Source: Flavobacterium caeni
GTDB lineage: Bacteria; Bacteroidota; Bacteroidia; Flavobacteriales; Flavobacteriaceae
Direction: 5' to 3'
Length of the DNA stretch: 64,000 bases
Assembly: GCF_900101895.1 (NCBI RefSeq)
Contig: NZ_FMVF01000013.1
Coordinates: 1-64,000, forward strand
Shown: positions 16,467 to 26,000 of the stretch, one piece after another
Position numbering within the stretch: position 1 is the stretch's first letter
How the letters are laid out: each line of letters begins with the position of its first letter
Notes under the pieces: generated by a model
Databases searched by the model: none
Told to the model about the DNA's origin: nothing
What the model saw: the letters and a program-made list of their open reading frames with translations, nothing else
Position numbers and translations under genes: made by a program

Positions 16467-17777
16467 CTAGTGGAAAAATAATTTGACCCGATCAGATCGG
16501 TAAGCCTTTAACGTTATGACAATATTCCAGCTGATCATACTGATAATGTAGGCAACCGCCGCCCCTTGCATCCCATAAATGGGAATCAAATAACTGTTTA
16601 GCGTTAAATTCAATAGCACCGCCAAGACCAAAACCACTTGAAAGTACCCCTGTCTGTTGGTCATGTTTAAGTAAATAGGCGCAACGCCAAAAAGGGCCGT
16701 GATGCCTTGACCGAGTACAAGAATCTTCATTGTTTGGTCTGCAACCACATATTCTGGCCCAAACAGGCCTAAAATCTCACGCGAAAAAAACACCGTTACA
16801 AAAATAACCGGTATCACAAATGCGACAATCAGACGCGAACTGCTTTTTATGGTTCTTTGCAACAAATCTGTTTCCTGCGAAAAATGGTAGGCCGCTATTT
16901 TTGTAGAAACATTGATATTGATCATTTGTATAACCATATTGATGATGGTCATGAACTTTACGGCAACGCCATATTGGGCAACCATTTTGTCTCCGTAGTA
17001 TTTTTTGAGCAATACGATATCCAGGGTTGTAAGCAAAAAAATAGCCATCGTACTTACCGCAATAGGGTATGATTTCCTGATAATTTCGCGGTAACCATAA
17101 CCCAAATCCTCGTCATTTTGTATGTTTCGCGAAAAATAGCGGTGAATCATGATTGTCGAAATGACCGCAAGCGCGAGAAATCCCACCAAAAATGTGTCCA
17201 CCAAAAACTCCAACCGCACAATATAGACCAACCATATCGCTCCGATCACCACAGATACGTACTTAAACGTGTTTCGGAAAAACTCTGCCACATAAACCTT
17301 GTCGAGTGCTCGGAAAACCTCGGTATTGAAGAACGTTACCGCATAAAAAAACAACACGACCATCGCTCGAAACACGACAGGATAAATGGAATCGTCGTTC
17401 AAAAATCGTTCGATCGGCAATTCGCCTATCGCGAGAAATATCGCCAATACCGCAACCGATATCAAAAGTTGGATTCGCAACATTTTGTAGTATATCCTTC
17501 GCAATTCGCCTAAATTTCGCGTCTTTTTGAGTACGCCTGAAAAATAAAGAATCGATTGATCGGTGCCCAAGATCACAAAACTCCCCATGACAAGTAAAAA
17601 TGTACGGATGAAGTCATACTGGCCGACAATTTCAGCCGGGTAGTTGCGTGTCAGAAAAACTGTCAGGGCAAAAAGTACTACAATGCCAAAAACACGCAGC
17701 GCCATCGTTTTTACGCTTTGTAAGAACAACGGGCTGGTCACGGCACCGTAAAGATATTCCTTTCCCCTCTTAAGCAT
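16467..17777 (-). CDS. Wzx-type oligosaccharide flippase
   Basis: This 436-residue protein shows twelve or more hydrophobic segments typical of the MOP/MVF exporter superfamily, with short charged loops. The start region VFGIVVLFALTVFLTRNYPAEIVGQYDFIRTF is characteristic of polysaccharide flippases (LARxLGPExfGxyxfa pattern, diverged). It should move the lipid-linked repeat unit from the cytosolic to the periplasmic side of the inner membrane. It overlaps rmlD by 8 bases, so the genes are translated together. Confidence 0.9.
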   Translation of the reverse strand: MLKRGKEYLYGAVTSPLFLQSVKTMALRVFGIVVLFALTVFLTRNYPAEIVGQYDFIRTFLLVMGSFVILGTDQSILYFSGVLKKTRNLGELRRIYYKMLRIQLLISVAVLAIFLAIGELPIERFLNDDSIYPVVFRAMVVLFFYAVTFFNTEVFRALDKVYVAEFFRNTFKYVSVVIGAIWLVYIVRLEFLVDTFLVGFLALAVISTIMIHRYFSRNIQNDEDLGYGYREIIRKSYPIAVSTMAIFLLTTLDIVLLKKYYGDKMVAQYGVAVKFMTIINMVIQMININVSTKIAAYHFSQETDLLQRTIKSSSRLIVAFVIPVIFVTVFFSREILGLFGPEYVVADQTMKILVLGQGITALFGVAPIYLNMTNRQGYFQVVLVLAVLLNLTLNSYLIPIYGMQGAAVAYIISMISWNIVITLKAYRSDRVKLFFH

Positions 17778-18624
17778 GTTTTTTTAAACTTTCTTGCCAC
17801 GAACTAATGGCTAGGCCAAAAGTTCTCTTTATTTTCGATTTGTCCAAAACACTGTACTGCGGACGCTTGGCTTTTGTTGGATACTGGCTTGTCTTGATTG
17901 GTAAAATCGATACCGGGCTTTTATAGGCATCCACAATCGCGCGGGCAAACTCATACCAAGAACATTGGCCTTCATTCGAAAAATGATACGTCCCAAACCG
18001 GGTATCGGACGTCCAATGCATCGATTGTACAATCATTTCCAGAAGTGCTTCGGCCAGATCGAGTGCGTGCGTCGGTGAACCTATTTGATCGTCAACCACC
18101 GAAATAGCATCTCGTTCACCAGCCAGGCGCAGTATTGTCTGTTTAAAATTATGGCCAAAATCCGAGTAAACCCATGACGTTCGTATGATGAAATAGCGTG
18201 TCATTGTTTCGCGAATTGCATCCTCTCCTTCGAGTTTCGTTTGGCCGTATACTCCGCTGGGATGTGTAGGACACGATTCTTGATAGGGTATTTCAGCGTT
18301 TCCGTCAAATACAAAATCGGTAGACAAATGTACCAACGTAACATCAAAATCACGGCAAACAACAGCCAGGTTACGAACCCCTGTACTGTTGACCAGATGT
18401 GCCTTGCCTGGTTCAGATTCGGCATCGTCAACACGGGTAAACGCTGCGGTGTTGATGCAATAGGCCGGACGATAATGCGAAAAAACAGACTCCGTTTGCG
18501 CTTTGTTGGTGATGTCGAGCATTTGTGCATCGCAAAAAACAAAAGTGAGTCCAGGGTACCCGAAGGCTTGGTGCTGTAGCGCGCGCCCCAATTGTCCTGC
18601 CGCGCCAGTCACCAAAACTACCAT
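17770..18624 (-). CDS. rmlD: dTDP-4-dehydrorhamnose reductase
   Basis: The 284-residue NAD(P)H-dependent reductase makes dTDP-L-rhamnose from dTDP-4-keto-L-rhamnose, the last step of that pathway. Signatures: VLVTGAAGQLGRAL (3-16), CINTAAFTRVDDAE, LVHLSTDFVFDG, YGQTKLEGEDAI with catalytic Tyr-Lys, and RTSWVYSDFGHNF. Length fits the family. It overlaps rmlC by 7 bases and the flippase gene by 8, within one operon. Confidence 0.94.
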   Translation of the reverse strand: MVVLVTGAAGQLGRALQHQAFGYPGLTFVFCDAQMLDITNKAQTESVFSHYRPAYCINTAAFTRVDDAESEPGKAHLVNSTGVRNLAVVCRDFDVTLVHLSTDFVFDGNAEIPYQESCPTHPSGVYGQTKLEGEDAIRETMTRYFIIRTSWVYSDFGHNFKQTILRLAGERDAISVVDDQIGSPTHALDLAEALLEMIVQSMHWTSDTRFGTYHFSNEGQCSWYEFARAIVDAYKSPVSILPIKTSQYPTKAKRPQYSVLDKSKIKRTFGLAISSWQESLKKHA

Positions 18625-19169
18625 ACTTTTATAGATTTTTCGAATGTTGGTAAGTTCTTGTCCTTTTCAGATATCAACGGTAACGACGATTCGGCGCGCC
18701 AATCAACGGCAATTGTTGGATCATCGTAAATGATACCGGCCTCATAAGCCGGATTATAAAAATTGTCACTGTTGTAAAAAACCGTCGTATCGTTACTAAG
18801 TACCTGAAACCCATGTGCAAAACCGCGCGGAATGAACAATTGCCGATTGTTTTCGGCAGAGAGTTCGACTGAAAAATACTGCCCATACGTTTCAGATTCA
18901 GGTCTGATGTCTACCGCCACATCCAATATGCTTCCCGAAAGAACACGAATTAGCTTGGCTTGTGCGTGTTCACCCGTTTGATAATGCAATCCCCTTAAAA
19001 CACCCATTTTGGATTGGGATTGATTTTGTTGAACGAAATGCACACCCGAGCCAACGTTGGCCACGAACTCTTTTTCGTTAAAAGCTTCCATAAAGTAGCC
19101 CCTATCGTCCCTAATGATTTTTGGTTCTATAAGGTAACAACCCGGCAACTTGGTCGGAATAATGGTCAT
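18618..19169 (-). CDS. rmlC: dTDP-4-dehydrorhamnose 3,5-epimerase
   Basis: This 183-residue cupin epimerises dTDP-4-keto-6-deoxyglucose at C3 and C5. Visible marks are KIIRDDRGYFMEAFNE, VLRGLHYQ (catalytic His), VLSGSILDVAVDIRPES, FIPRGFAHGFQVLS and the Tyr in FYNSDNFYNP. Length is typical. It sits between rmlD (7-base overlap) and rmlA (8-base gap). Confidence 0.96.
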   Translation of the reverse strand: MTIIPTKLPGCYLIEPKIIRDDRGYFMEAFNEKEFVANVGSGVHFVQQNQSQSKMGVLRGLHYQTGEHAQAKLIRVLSGSILDVAVDIRPESETYGQYFSVELSAENNRQLFIPRGFAHGFQVLSNDTTVFYNSDNFYNPAYEAGIIYDDPTIAVDWRAESSLPLISEKDKNLPTFEKSIKVW

Positions 19170-19177
19170 GGTATCGG

Positions 19178-20035
19178 TTAAATGAGATCCAACAAATAGG
19201 TTCCGTAACCGCTCTTGAGCAACGGTTGCGCGAGTTCATGCATTTGCGATGCCGAAATATAGCCCATTTGGAATGCCGCTTCTTCTATGGCTCCTATCTT
19301 GAGGCCTTGACGTTCTTCTATTACCTGGACAAAATGAGAGGCCTGCATGAGCGAAGCAAAAGTACCTGTGTCAAGCCAGGCGGTACCCCTGTCTAGAATA
19401 CCCACCTGAAGCTTTCCTTTTTCAAGATACGCCTTGTTGACATCCGTAATCTCTAACTCTCCCCGGTGGCTGGGACTAATGCTTGCTGCTATTTCGACGA
19501 CGTCATTGTCATAAAAGTAAATACCCGGAACAGCATAATTCGATTTTGGGATAGTTGGTTTTTCTTCGATCGAAAGTACTGTGCCGTTTGCATCGAAATC
19601 GACTACGCCGTAACGTTGTGGATCTTGGACATGGTACGCAAATATAACACCTCCGTCGGGATCGTTGTTTTTTCTGAGCAAATCCGACAGCCCGCTTCCA
19701 TAAAAGATATTATCTCCCAATATGAGCGCCACCTTGTCTTTTCCGATAAACTCGCGGCCAATCAAAAAAGCCTCGGCCAAACCATTGGGTTGGTCCTGCA
19801 CGGCATATTCAAATCGACAGCCCAGTCTGGTCCCGTCGCCCAACAATTGTCTAAACAGTGGCAAGTCATGCGCTGTAGAAATGATCAGTATTTCACGAAT
19901 CCCCGAATACATCAAAGTAGACAGCGGATAGTAAATCATGGGTTTGTCGTAAATTGGCATCAACTGTTTGCTTACTGCCAACGTTAACGGGTGCAAACGG
20001 GTACCCGATCCCCCTGCGAGAATTATCCCTTTCAT
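19178..20035 (-). CDS. rmlA: Glucose-1-phosphate thymidylyltransferase
   Basis: The 285-residue enzyme couples dTTP to glucose-1-phosphate, the first step of dTDP-rhamnose synthesis. Motifs: [18 protein letters not shown] (nucleotide loop), [48 protein letters not shown] and [11 protein letters not shown]. It is the first of the three rml genes in the operon. The 4,6-dehydratase gene rmlB, which acts next, is absent from this window. Confidence 0.97.
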   Translation of the reverse strand: MKGIILAGGSGTRLHPLTLAVSKQLMPIYDKPMIYYPLSTLMYSGIREILIISTAHDLPLFRQLLGDGTRLGCRFEYAVQDQPNGLAEAFLIGREFIGKDKVALILGDNIFYGSGLSDLLRKNNDPDGGVIFAYHVQDPQRYGVVDFDANGTVLSIEEKPTIPKSNYAVPGIYFYDNDVVEIAASISPSHRGELEITDVNKAYLEKGKLQVGILDRGTAWLDTGTFASLMQASHFVQVIEERQGLKIGAIEEAAFQMGYISASQMHELAQPLLKSGYGTYLLDLI

Positions 20036-20044
20036 AAGCTCGGT

Positions 20045-21058
20045 TTAAGGTTTCGCTGCTTGATGTTTTGCCTTTTGGCTGCTGTAAAATGATCTAAACC
20101 ACATGACCATTCCAAACAATCCCAACAAAAATACAGGTAAAATCAGTTTCATTTTGTTATTGATTCCCTTGCTCTCCCGAATGTTGGTTACCTGACTTTT
20201 TTTCTTGATGATTTGATCAAAATTGATTAAATCTATCCGCTGTCTTCCTATTTCAGCCAACAAATTGTTTTTTGTCGCAATGATATCGTTCAGTTGCGAG
20301 TTTTCGTTGTAATAAACCAACTTGTCGCTTTTTTGATTACCCGACGATTGGGTGTCAAAATCATTAAGGATTGTATTGATTTGTCCAATCATCTCGTCAT
20401 TTTTCGCCATTTTATCCTGAACGTTCTTGACGTACTCCAAACGCACCCTTTCATAATGGGGATTCGCGTTTAAGAACTTAAGCAATGGTTCCACCACGTC
20501 TTTGTCTTGAATTTTTGCCGATGTGGTAATACGCAGCACGTGTTCTGGATAATTTCGGCTGGTAACATCTTCCTGGATGACTTTATTGATGTCGCCACTC
20601 TCCGAAAGCAGTTTCACCAGTTCAAAATTCTGGCTGTTGCGGTAAGTTTCGCGTTCCGACGATGTCTTGTTCACCAGGTTATAGATGTCTACAATAGGCT
20701 TGATTTCTATCTTCCGGATTACCTTGGGGCGCTTGATCCCAATCGAGGCCAAAAAAACCGTATCGCGATCTGCAATCCTAGAATTAATCAATTCGATATT
20801 CGTATACAGGTAATCCGTCGTTCCAAAATTGGGCGCGACAATGATTTCATTCTCATAAATTTTCGTCCGCCCATCAATAAAAATCCCTGCTCCCACTCCA
20901 ATAATAATCAAAAGGACAATTACTATCGCGTACTTGATCAAAAATTGGATTCCATTAAAAATCCATGCCAAAAAACTGTCGTAGGCGCGACCGATTCGCC
21001 TGACAACTTCGGCCAAATCGATTTCATTATCAACGTCGGATTTTGTCGTGTTGCTCAT
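20045..21058 (-). CDS. Wzz-like chain-length regulator / polysaccharide co-polymerase
   Basis: This 337-residue protein has two membrane segments, residues about 37-60 and 303-323, with a long periplasmic region between them, including a predicted helical stretch (about 205-290). This is the Wzz/PCP topology. The N-terminal tail has EIDLAEVVRRIGRAY. In the family it sets polymer chain length with Wzy. It lies 11 bases after DUF6909 and 9 before rmlA, all on the minus strand, so it is probably first in the sugar operon proper. Confidence 0.82.
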   Translation of the reverse strand: MSNTTKSDVDNEIDLAEVVRRIGRAYDSFLAWIFNGIQFLIKYAIVIVLLIIIGVGAGIFIDGRTKIYENEIIVAPNFGTTDYLYTNIELINSRIADRDTVFLASIGIKRPKVIRKIEIKPIVDIYNLVNKTSSERETYRNSQNFELVKLLSESGDINKVIQEDVTSRNYPEHVLRITTSAKIQDKDVVEPLLKFLNANPHYERVRLEYVKNVQDKMAKNDEMIGQINTILNDFDTQSSGNQKSDKLVYYNENSQLNDIIATKNNLLAEIGRQRIDLINFDQIIKKKSQVTNIRESKGINNKMKLILPVFLLGLFGMVMWFRSFYSSQKAKHQAAKP

Positions 21059-21069
21059 TTAAACTTGAT

Positions 21070-22761
21070 TTATAGGTTAAAAATTTGTTCCAATATCTTG
21101 ATCGTAATCAAATACGTCGGCTTGACGCCTGTGGTTCCCAAACCGCCCGAGGCCAGCGTACTGCCCGTTTCGAGCGGGTTGTCTGATGCGTAATAGGCAT
21201 AGCGCACCTTGACGTCTGGGTTGATGCTTTTGCGGATTTTCGAAGCCGACTGCACCGCTTTTTGATAATACGCACCTTCCATCTCGAGTCCGATCACGCC
21301 CCAGGTCGAATCGTGGAAAAACTTGAGCAAGTCCTTGTTTTGCAACGAGGTCCCGAGCACGGTTACCATAGGGCCCGCATACACCGGAATGTCGTTGCCT
21401 TCGAACATCTCGGCCGTGAGTTCGTTTTCGAACGGATAGTTGTCGCCTGTGCCTTCGTTGATGTGCGCCGACGGAATCATGATGTCGCCCTTGCCGCCTT
21501 CCAAAATGCCTGCCTTGCCCATGATCGACACCGAAACCACATTCAAAAACGTGCGTTTGTCCGGTGATTCCTTGAACGGCTTGAGCAATTCGTCGATGGT
21601 TTCGTAGGCCTGTTCGCCAAACGCATAGTCCATGACGATGATCACCGGTTGGTTGCCCGCCTCGATCTTCGCGCCCGGGAACGCCGATTTGTTCCAATCG
21701 ATCTTGGCCGTATCAAAAATCTGCACGTCGATGTTCGTGCCCGAAGCATCGGGAAGCGAAATCATACCGTGTTGCTTGGCAAAATCCTCGACCTTGTTGC
21801 GCAAATCATGCGCACCCGATTTGCTGAGTTCTTCAAAAAGCGCAAAATCGGATTTGTCCTTGAACTTGGCTTTGTGTACGTGCGTGGCGAACAACGAGTT
21901 CATCACGCTGTGCATGTTGGCGCTGATGATGTGGATCGGACGGTTGATCAAATCGTTTTCCTTCAAGACCTGCTTGATGTTCGTGGCCCAAATCTCGCCG
22001 TGGATGTGGTGCCCAAGGCGTTCGCGCAAAATAGGGCTGAACGTCACGGTGCGTTTCGGGCCGCCCATCGCCTCTTCGAGCGCGAGCTTTCCGAGCCAAT
22101 AAATCACGTGCAGGAAACGATCCGGTTTTTCGGCCGTCCCGAACGAATCGTAAATGTCGGTCACTTCGGCAAACGTGCGTCCCAAAATGTTGGCCGTATG
22201 CGACAAAGTCTTTTCGCGTTCGACCAGGTTGAGTTTCTTGCCTGCGAGCACTGCCTGTTCGAGCTTGCTCCAATCGCGCGTGACTTCTCCCGTTTCGTCG
22301 ATCAGCACATTGTGTTTGATTTTGTGCGATTCGATGAAGATAAAGGTCAAGTGCGTTAGGATGTCGTAAATGTCCGAACGGCCGCGTGTGATCTCGACGT
22401 TCATTTGTTCGTCGTCGATGCGGTAGCAGTTGCGTTTTCTTTTGGGTGGGACGATGGCCGTAAAGTGCGACTTCGAATAGCCTTCGTCCGAGGTCAGGTT
22501 GATGAAACGACATTCCTCGATGCCAATCGGCAAACGTTCGATGACATACAACAGCCCGTTGAGTTCTATTTTTTCTTCGGCGATTGTGCCGTAAATCTCG
22601 GGGCGCAATGACAACAACGCTTCCCTTAAGGTGTCACCGGATACGCCCATCGGCTTGTAAAAACCGCGGTTGAACAAATGGCGCATCGTGATGTATAACT
22701 TTTCGACCGCGCTCGACGATTCCTGCGCGCGCGAACGAACGATGTTCTTGATTTCTTTCAT
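21070..22761 (-). CDS. DUF6909 family protein with nucleosidase-like C-terminus
   Basis: This 563-residue soluble protein has no signal or membrane segment. I recognise it as DUF6909, a family of Bacteroidota with unknown function. The C-terminal third resembles nucleoside phosphorylase/nucleosidase folds: the words VYAGPMVTVLGTSL and WGVIGLEMEGAYYQKAV (about 505-521) echo the Glu-Met-Glu ligand motif of the MTA/SAH nucleosidase group. The match is weak elsewhere. The ATG at 22761 (MKEIKNIVRSRAQESS) is chosen; the open frame upstream lies in the leader after the -7 box. It precedes the Wzz-like gene by 11 bases, so the polysaccharide operon may be transcribed from its promoter. Confidence 0.72.
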   Translation of the reverse strand: MKEIKNIVRSRAQESSSAVEKLYITMRHLFNRGFYKPMGVSGDTLREALLSLRPEIYGTIAEEKIELNGLLYVIERLPIGIEECRFINLTSDEGYSKSHFTAIVPPKRKRNCYRIDDEQMNVEITRGRSDIYDILTHLTFIFIESHKIKHNVLIDETGEVTRDWSKLEQAVLAGKKLNLVEREKTLSHTANILGRTFAEVTDIYDSFGTAEKPDRFLHVIYWLGKLALEEAMGGPKRTVTFSPILRERLGHHIHGEIWATNIKQVLKENDLINRPIHIISANMHSVMNSLFATHVHKAKFKDKSDFALFEELSKSGAHDLRNKVEDFAKQHGMISLPDASGTNIDVQIFDTAKIDWNKSAFPGAKIEAGNQPVIIVMDYAFGEQAYETIDELLKPFKESPDKRTFLNVVSVSIMGKAGILEGGKGDIMIPSAHINEGTGDNYPFENELTAEMFEGNDIPVYAGPMVTVLGTSLQNKDLLKFFHDSTWGVIGLEMEGAYYQKAVQSASKIRKSINPDVKVRYAYYASDNPLETGSTLASGGLGTTGVKPTYLITIKILEQIFNL

Positions 22762-22842
22762 TAGTTTGTTTGTTTTTGTGATCGGCACCCGCCGACCCAC
22801 CCCTTCGCTTGAGGTTTTTATTTGACTTTTCTTTCTAACCTG

Positions 22843-22850
22843 CAAATGTA
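22843..22850 (-). promoter_or_regulatory. -7 promoter box for DUF6909 (and maybe the polysaccharide operon)
   Basis: The minus strand reads TACATTTG, matching TANNTTTG, 82 bases upstream of the DUF6909 ATG. No -33 TTG is evident. Because DUF6909, the Wzz-like gene and rmlA are spaced 9-11 bases apart, this may be the main promoter for the whole minus-strand run down to 13.0 kb. Confidence 0.5.
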
Positions 22851-23013
22851 GTTTTTATTTTGTTATCCGCTAGATTTTATGCGGATTTCCCAACAAAAAG
22901 CCAACTTCTGCACCATGGTTTTTGATTTTCTGAGGGCTTACCTGCTGATTTATCACCGATTCCAAAAAATGAGAAGATTTTTACGCAAATCATGTCGTTT
23001 ACAGATTAATTTG

Positions 23014-23031
23014 GTTTTGTGTCGACAAAAA
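23014..23031. promoter_or_regulatory. Inverted-repeat box upstream of first CotH gene
   Basis: The sequence GTTTTGTGTCGACAAAAA contains TTTTGT and ACAAAA arms around GTCG. The identical 18 bases occur upstream of the second CotH gene at 26553-26570. It sits 67 bases before the start codon. It could be an operator or the target of a shared regulator. Confidence 0.5.
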
Positions 23032-23098
23032 ACAGGGTATCAACCGCTTATTGATAACTTCGCCTGTTAATTAATCATCATCTATTTATTAACTTGTT

Positions 23099-26000
23099 AT
23101 GAAGAGAATTACTTTTTACCTCACCGCCTTTTTGTTGTTTGGGTTTGCCGTCGAGGCAACCGCGCAATCGGTGGTGATCAATGAAATTTTGACCTCGAAC
23201 ACCTCGGTCAACACCGACGAAGACGGTGAATACCAGGATTGGGTCGAATTGTACAACAGCGGTGCAAGCGCCGTAAACCTTGACGGATACGGGCTCACCG
23301 ACGACGCCTCTGTCCCGTTCAAATGGGTCTTCCCGGCCGTCACCATGCAGCCCGGAAGCTTCCTGCTCATCTATTGTTCCGACAAAAACCGTACGGTGGT
23401 CGGGCAACCGCTGCACACCAACTGGAAAATATCGTCGGGGGGCGAAGTCATTACGCTCACCAACGCCGCCTCGGTTACCGAGAGCAGCTATCCCGCGACC
23501 GTGATCCCGCAAAACATGTCGTCGGGACATTCGCCGGACGGCACCGGACCGTTGTTGTTCTTTCCTGAACCAACGCCGGGCGCGTCGAACAACACCGCTG
23601 GTTATTCTGAAATTCTCCCTGAACCTACCTTTTCTCAAGAAGGTGGATTCCATGCCGCCGGTTTCGATTTGACGCTTTCGACCACGGTGGCCGACGCGGT
23701 CATCTACTATACGCTCGACGGATCGGAGCCAAGCGAAGACAATTTGGGCGGCACAACCTACCAATACAAAAATGTGTACGCCGAACATCCGGGCGATGTT
23801 TCGGGGCCTTTGCTCACGCAATCGTACCAATCGATGGTGTATTCGGGACCGATTGCCATTGTCGACCGTTCGCCGTTGCCAAACAAGATCGCCAACATCT
23901 CGACTACATACGACAACGATCCTACCTACATTCCGACCGAACCGTTGTTCAAGGGAACCGTGGTGCGCGCCAAGATCGTCAAGCCGGGTGCTTTGGCCAG
24001 CCCGATCGCAACCAAGACCTATTTCATCACCGCCGCGGGCAGCGCCGAATTTGCGCTTCCGGTGATCTCGATCAGCCTCAACGAAGACCGTTTCTTTGAC
24101 TACGAAGACGGAATCCAGGTGGCGGGCATCGATTTCGACACCTGGCGTGCCGAAAACCCGACCGAAGAACCGCTGTGGGAAACCGTGGGTAACTTTTACC
24201 GCCGCGGATCGGCCAACGAAAAAATCGGGAACTTCACTTACTTTGTGAACGGCGCCGAAGTACTCAACCAAGACGTAGGCATCCGCTCGCGCGGTGGCAA
24301 CAGCTGTGCGTTCCCGCAAAAGGCGATGAACATTTACGCCCGTGCCGAACTCGGTGAGGCCAAACTCGATTACAAATTCTTCAACGATCTCGAAGACGAC
24401 AGCTTTGCACGCATCATGCTGCGCAACGGCGGCGGTGACTTTTACGGTACGATGTTCCGCGACGAGCTCAACCAAACCATCGTAGATGGCTTGAACTGTG
24501 AAATCGAATCCTACCAGCCGGCCGTGGTGTTCCTCAATGGTGAATACTGGGGTATCTTGAACATCCGCGAGAAATACGACAACAACTATTTCGAGCGCGT
24601 GATCGGCAACGATGATATCGACTTTCTGGAAGACGAAGGTATTTGGGAAGCGAATATCGAAGAAGGCGACAACCTCGACTTCATCGACATGAACAACTAC
24701 ATCAACAACAATTCGTTGGTGCCCGATGCAAACTACGCCTACATCCAAACGCGTATGGACATCAACAGTTTCATGGACTACCAAATCTCGAACATCTTTT
24801 TGGACAACGCCGACTGGCCGGGGACCAACCAGCACTATTGGAGAACCAGAAACCCTTACAACCCAAGCGCGCCTTATGGAAACGATGGGCGTTGGCGTTG
24901 GGCGTTCCATGACCTCGACGACACGCTGGGTGTAGGATCGGGGGCGATCGAGTACAACAGCTTGGCCGCAGCCACCGCCACCGACGGTCCGGAATGGCCT
25001 AACCCAGCCTGGTCTACGTTGTACTTGAGAAAGTTTCTCGAGAACCCTGCGTTCCAGCAAAATTTCATCAACCGTTTCGCCGATTTGATGAACACCAATT
25101 TCTTATCGACGCGTATGATGGGCTTCTTGACCGCCTACGAAACGCAACTCGAACCAGAAATCCAAGGGCACATCGACCGTTGGGATACACTGTTGCCGGG
25201 CGACTACGAATGGCTCATCGACTGGGAATCGGACTTCTTGAACCAGCGCCCTGCGTTGCAAAGAGACCACATTCGCGCCAAGTTTGCGATTGCCTCGAAC
25301 ATCGACGCGACGTTGGATGTATCGGATGCAGCGCACGGTTACATCCACCTCAACACCATCGACATCAAGGACGGCACGCCGGGCATCACCGGAAATCCAT
25401 ATCCTTGGACGGGTGTCTATTTCTCGAACATCCCGGTCACTTTGACCGCCGTTGCCAACGACGGGTTCGCCTTCAGCCACTGGGAAGGCGCTTCGACCAG
25501 TACCGAGGCCACGATCACGATCGACGCGGCTGCGAGTTTTTCGGTCACCGCTATTTTCGAACCGACCGCCATCGCCACTTCCGAACCGATTTATTTTTGG
25601 ATGATGGACTCGAACATCCCGAACGACACGCCTTTGCTTTCGCTCAACAGTACGTTTGAATTGGAAGGCATCGATGCCTCGATTGCTTACCAGTCGTGTT
25701 TGGTGGGTTATCCGTTTGACAGCACACACCCGAACTGGAGAACGGCTTCGATGGAGCGCCGCAACCGCCCGACTTCGATCAACTACATCCCAGAGGCCAA
25801 CAACGATGTGCCGTATGCCGATGGCATCATGCGCGGCATCCAAATCACCGAGCCTTTGCACAACAACGGACTCGAGAATACAATGGTTTTCAACATCTCG
25901 TCTGTAGGTTACGCCGACATCAAGTTTGCGTTTGCTGCGATGAACGAACTGACCAACGCCACCGGTATCGCGGTAGATTATGCGATCAACGCAGGCGAAC

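Larger units (their letters stand above)
22762..23098. other. Divergent intergenic region between DUF6909 and CotH genes
   Basis: This 337-base space holds the DUF6909 promoter box (22843-22850) on the minus strand and, toward the CotH gene, the inverted-repeat box at 23014-23031. The rest is AT-rich with no frame I would call a gene; a 63-codon open frame at 22879-23070 has no recognisable features. Confidence 0.55.

Noticed and set aside
23078-25060. Long open frame (660 codons) antisense to the first CotH gene
   Set aside because: It is a mirror of strong codon bias on the other strand; the sense strand has a signal peptide, domains and a sorting tail, while the antisense product is rich in Val, Arg and His with no domain.
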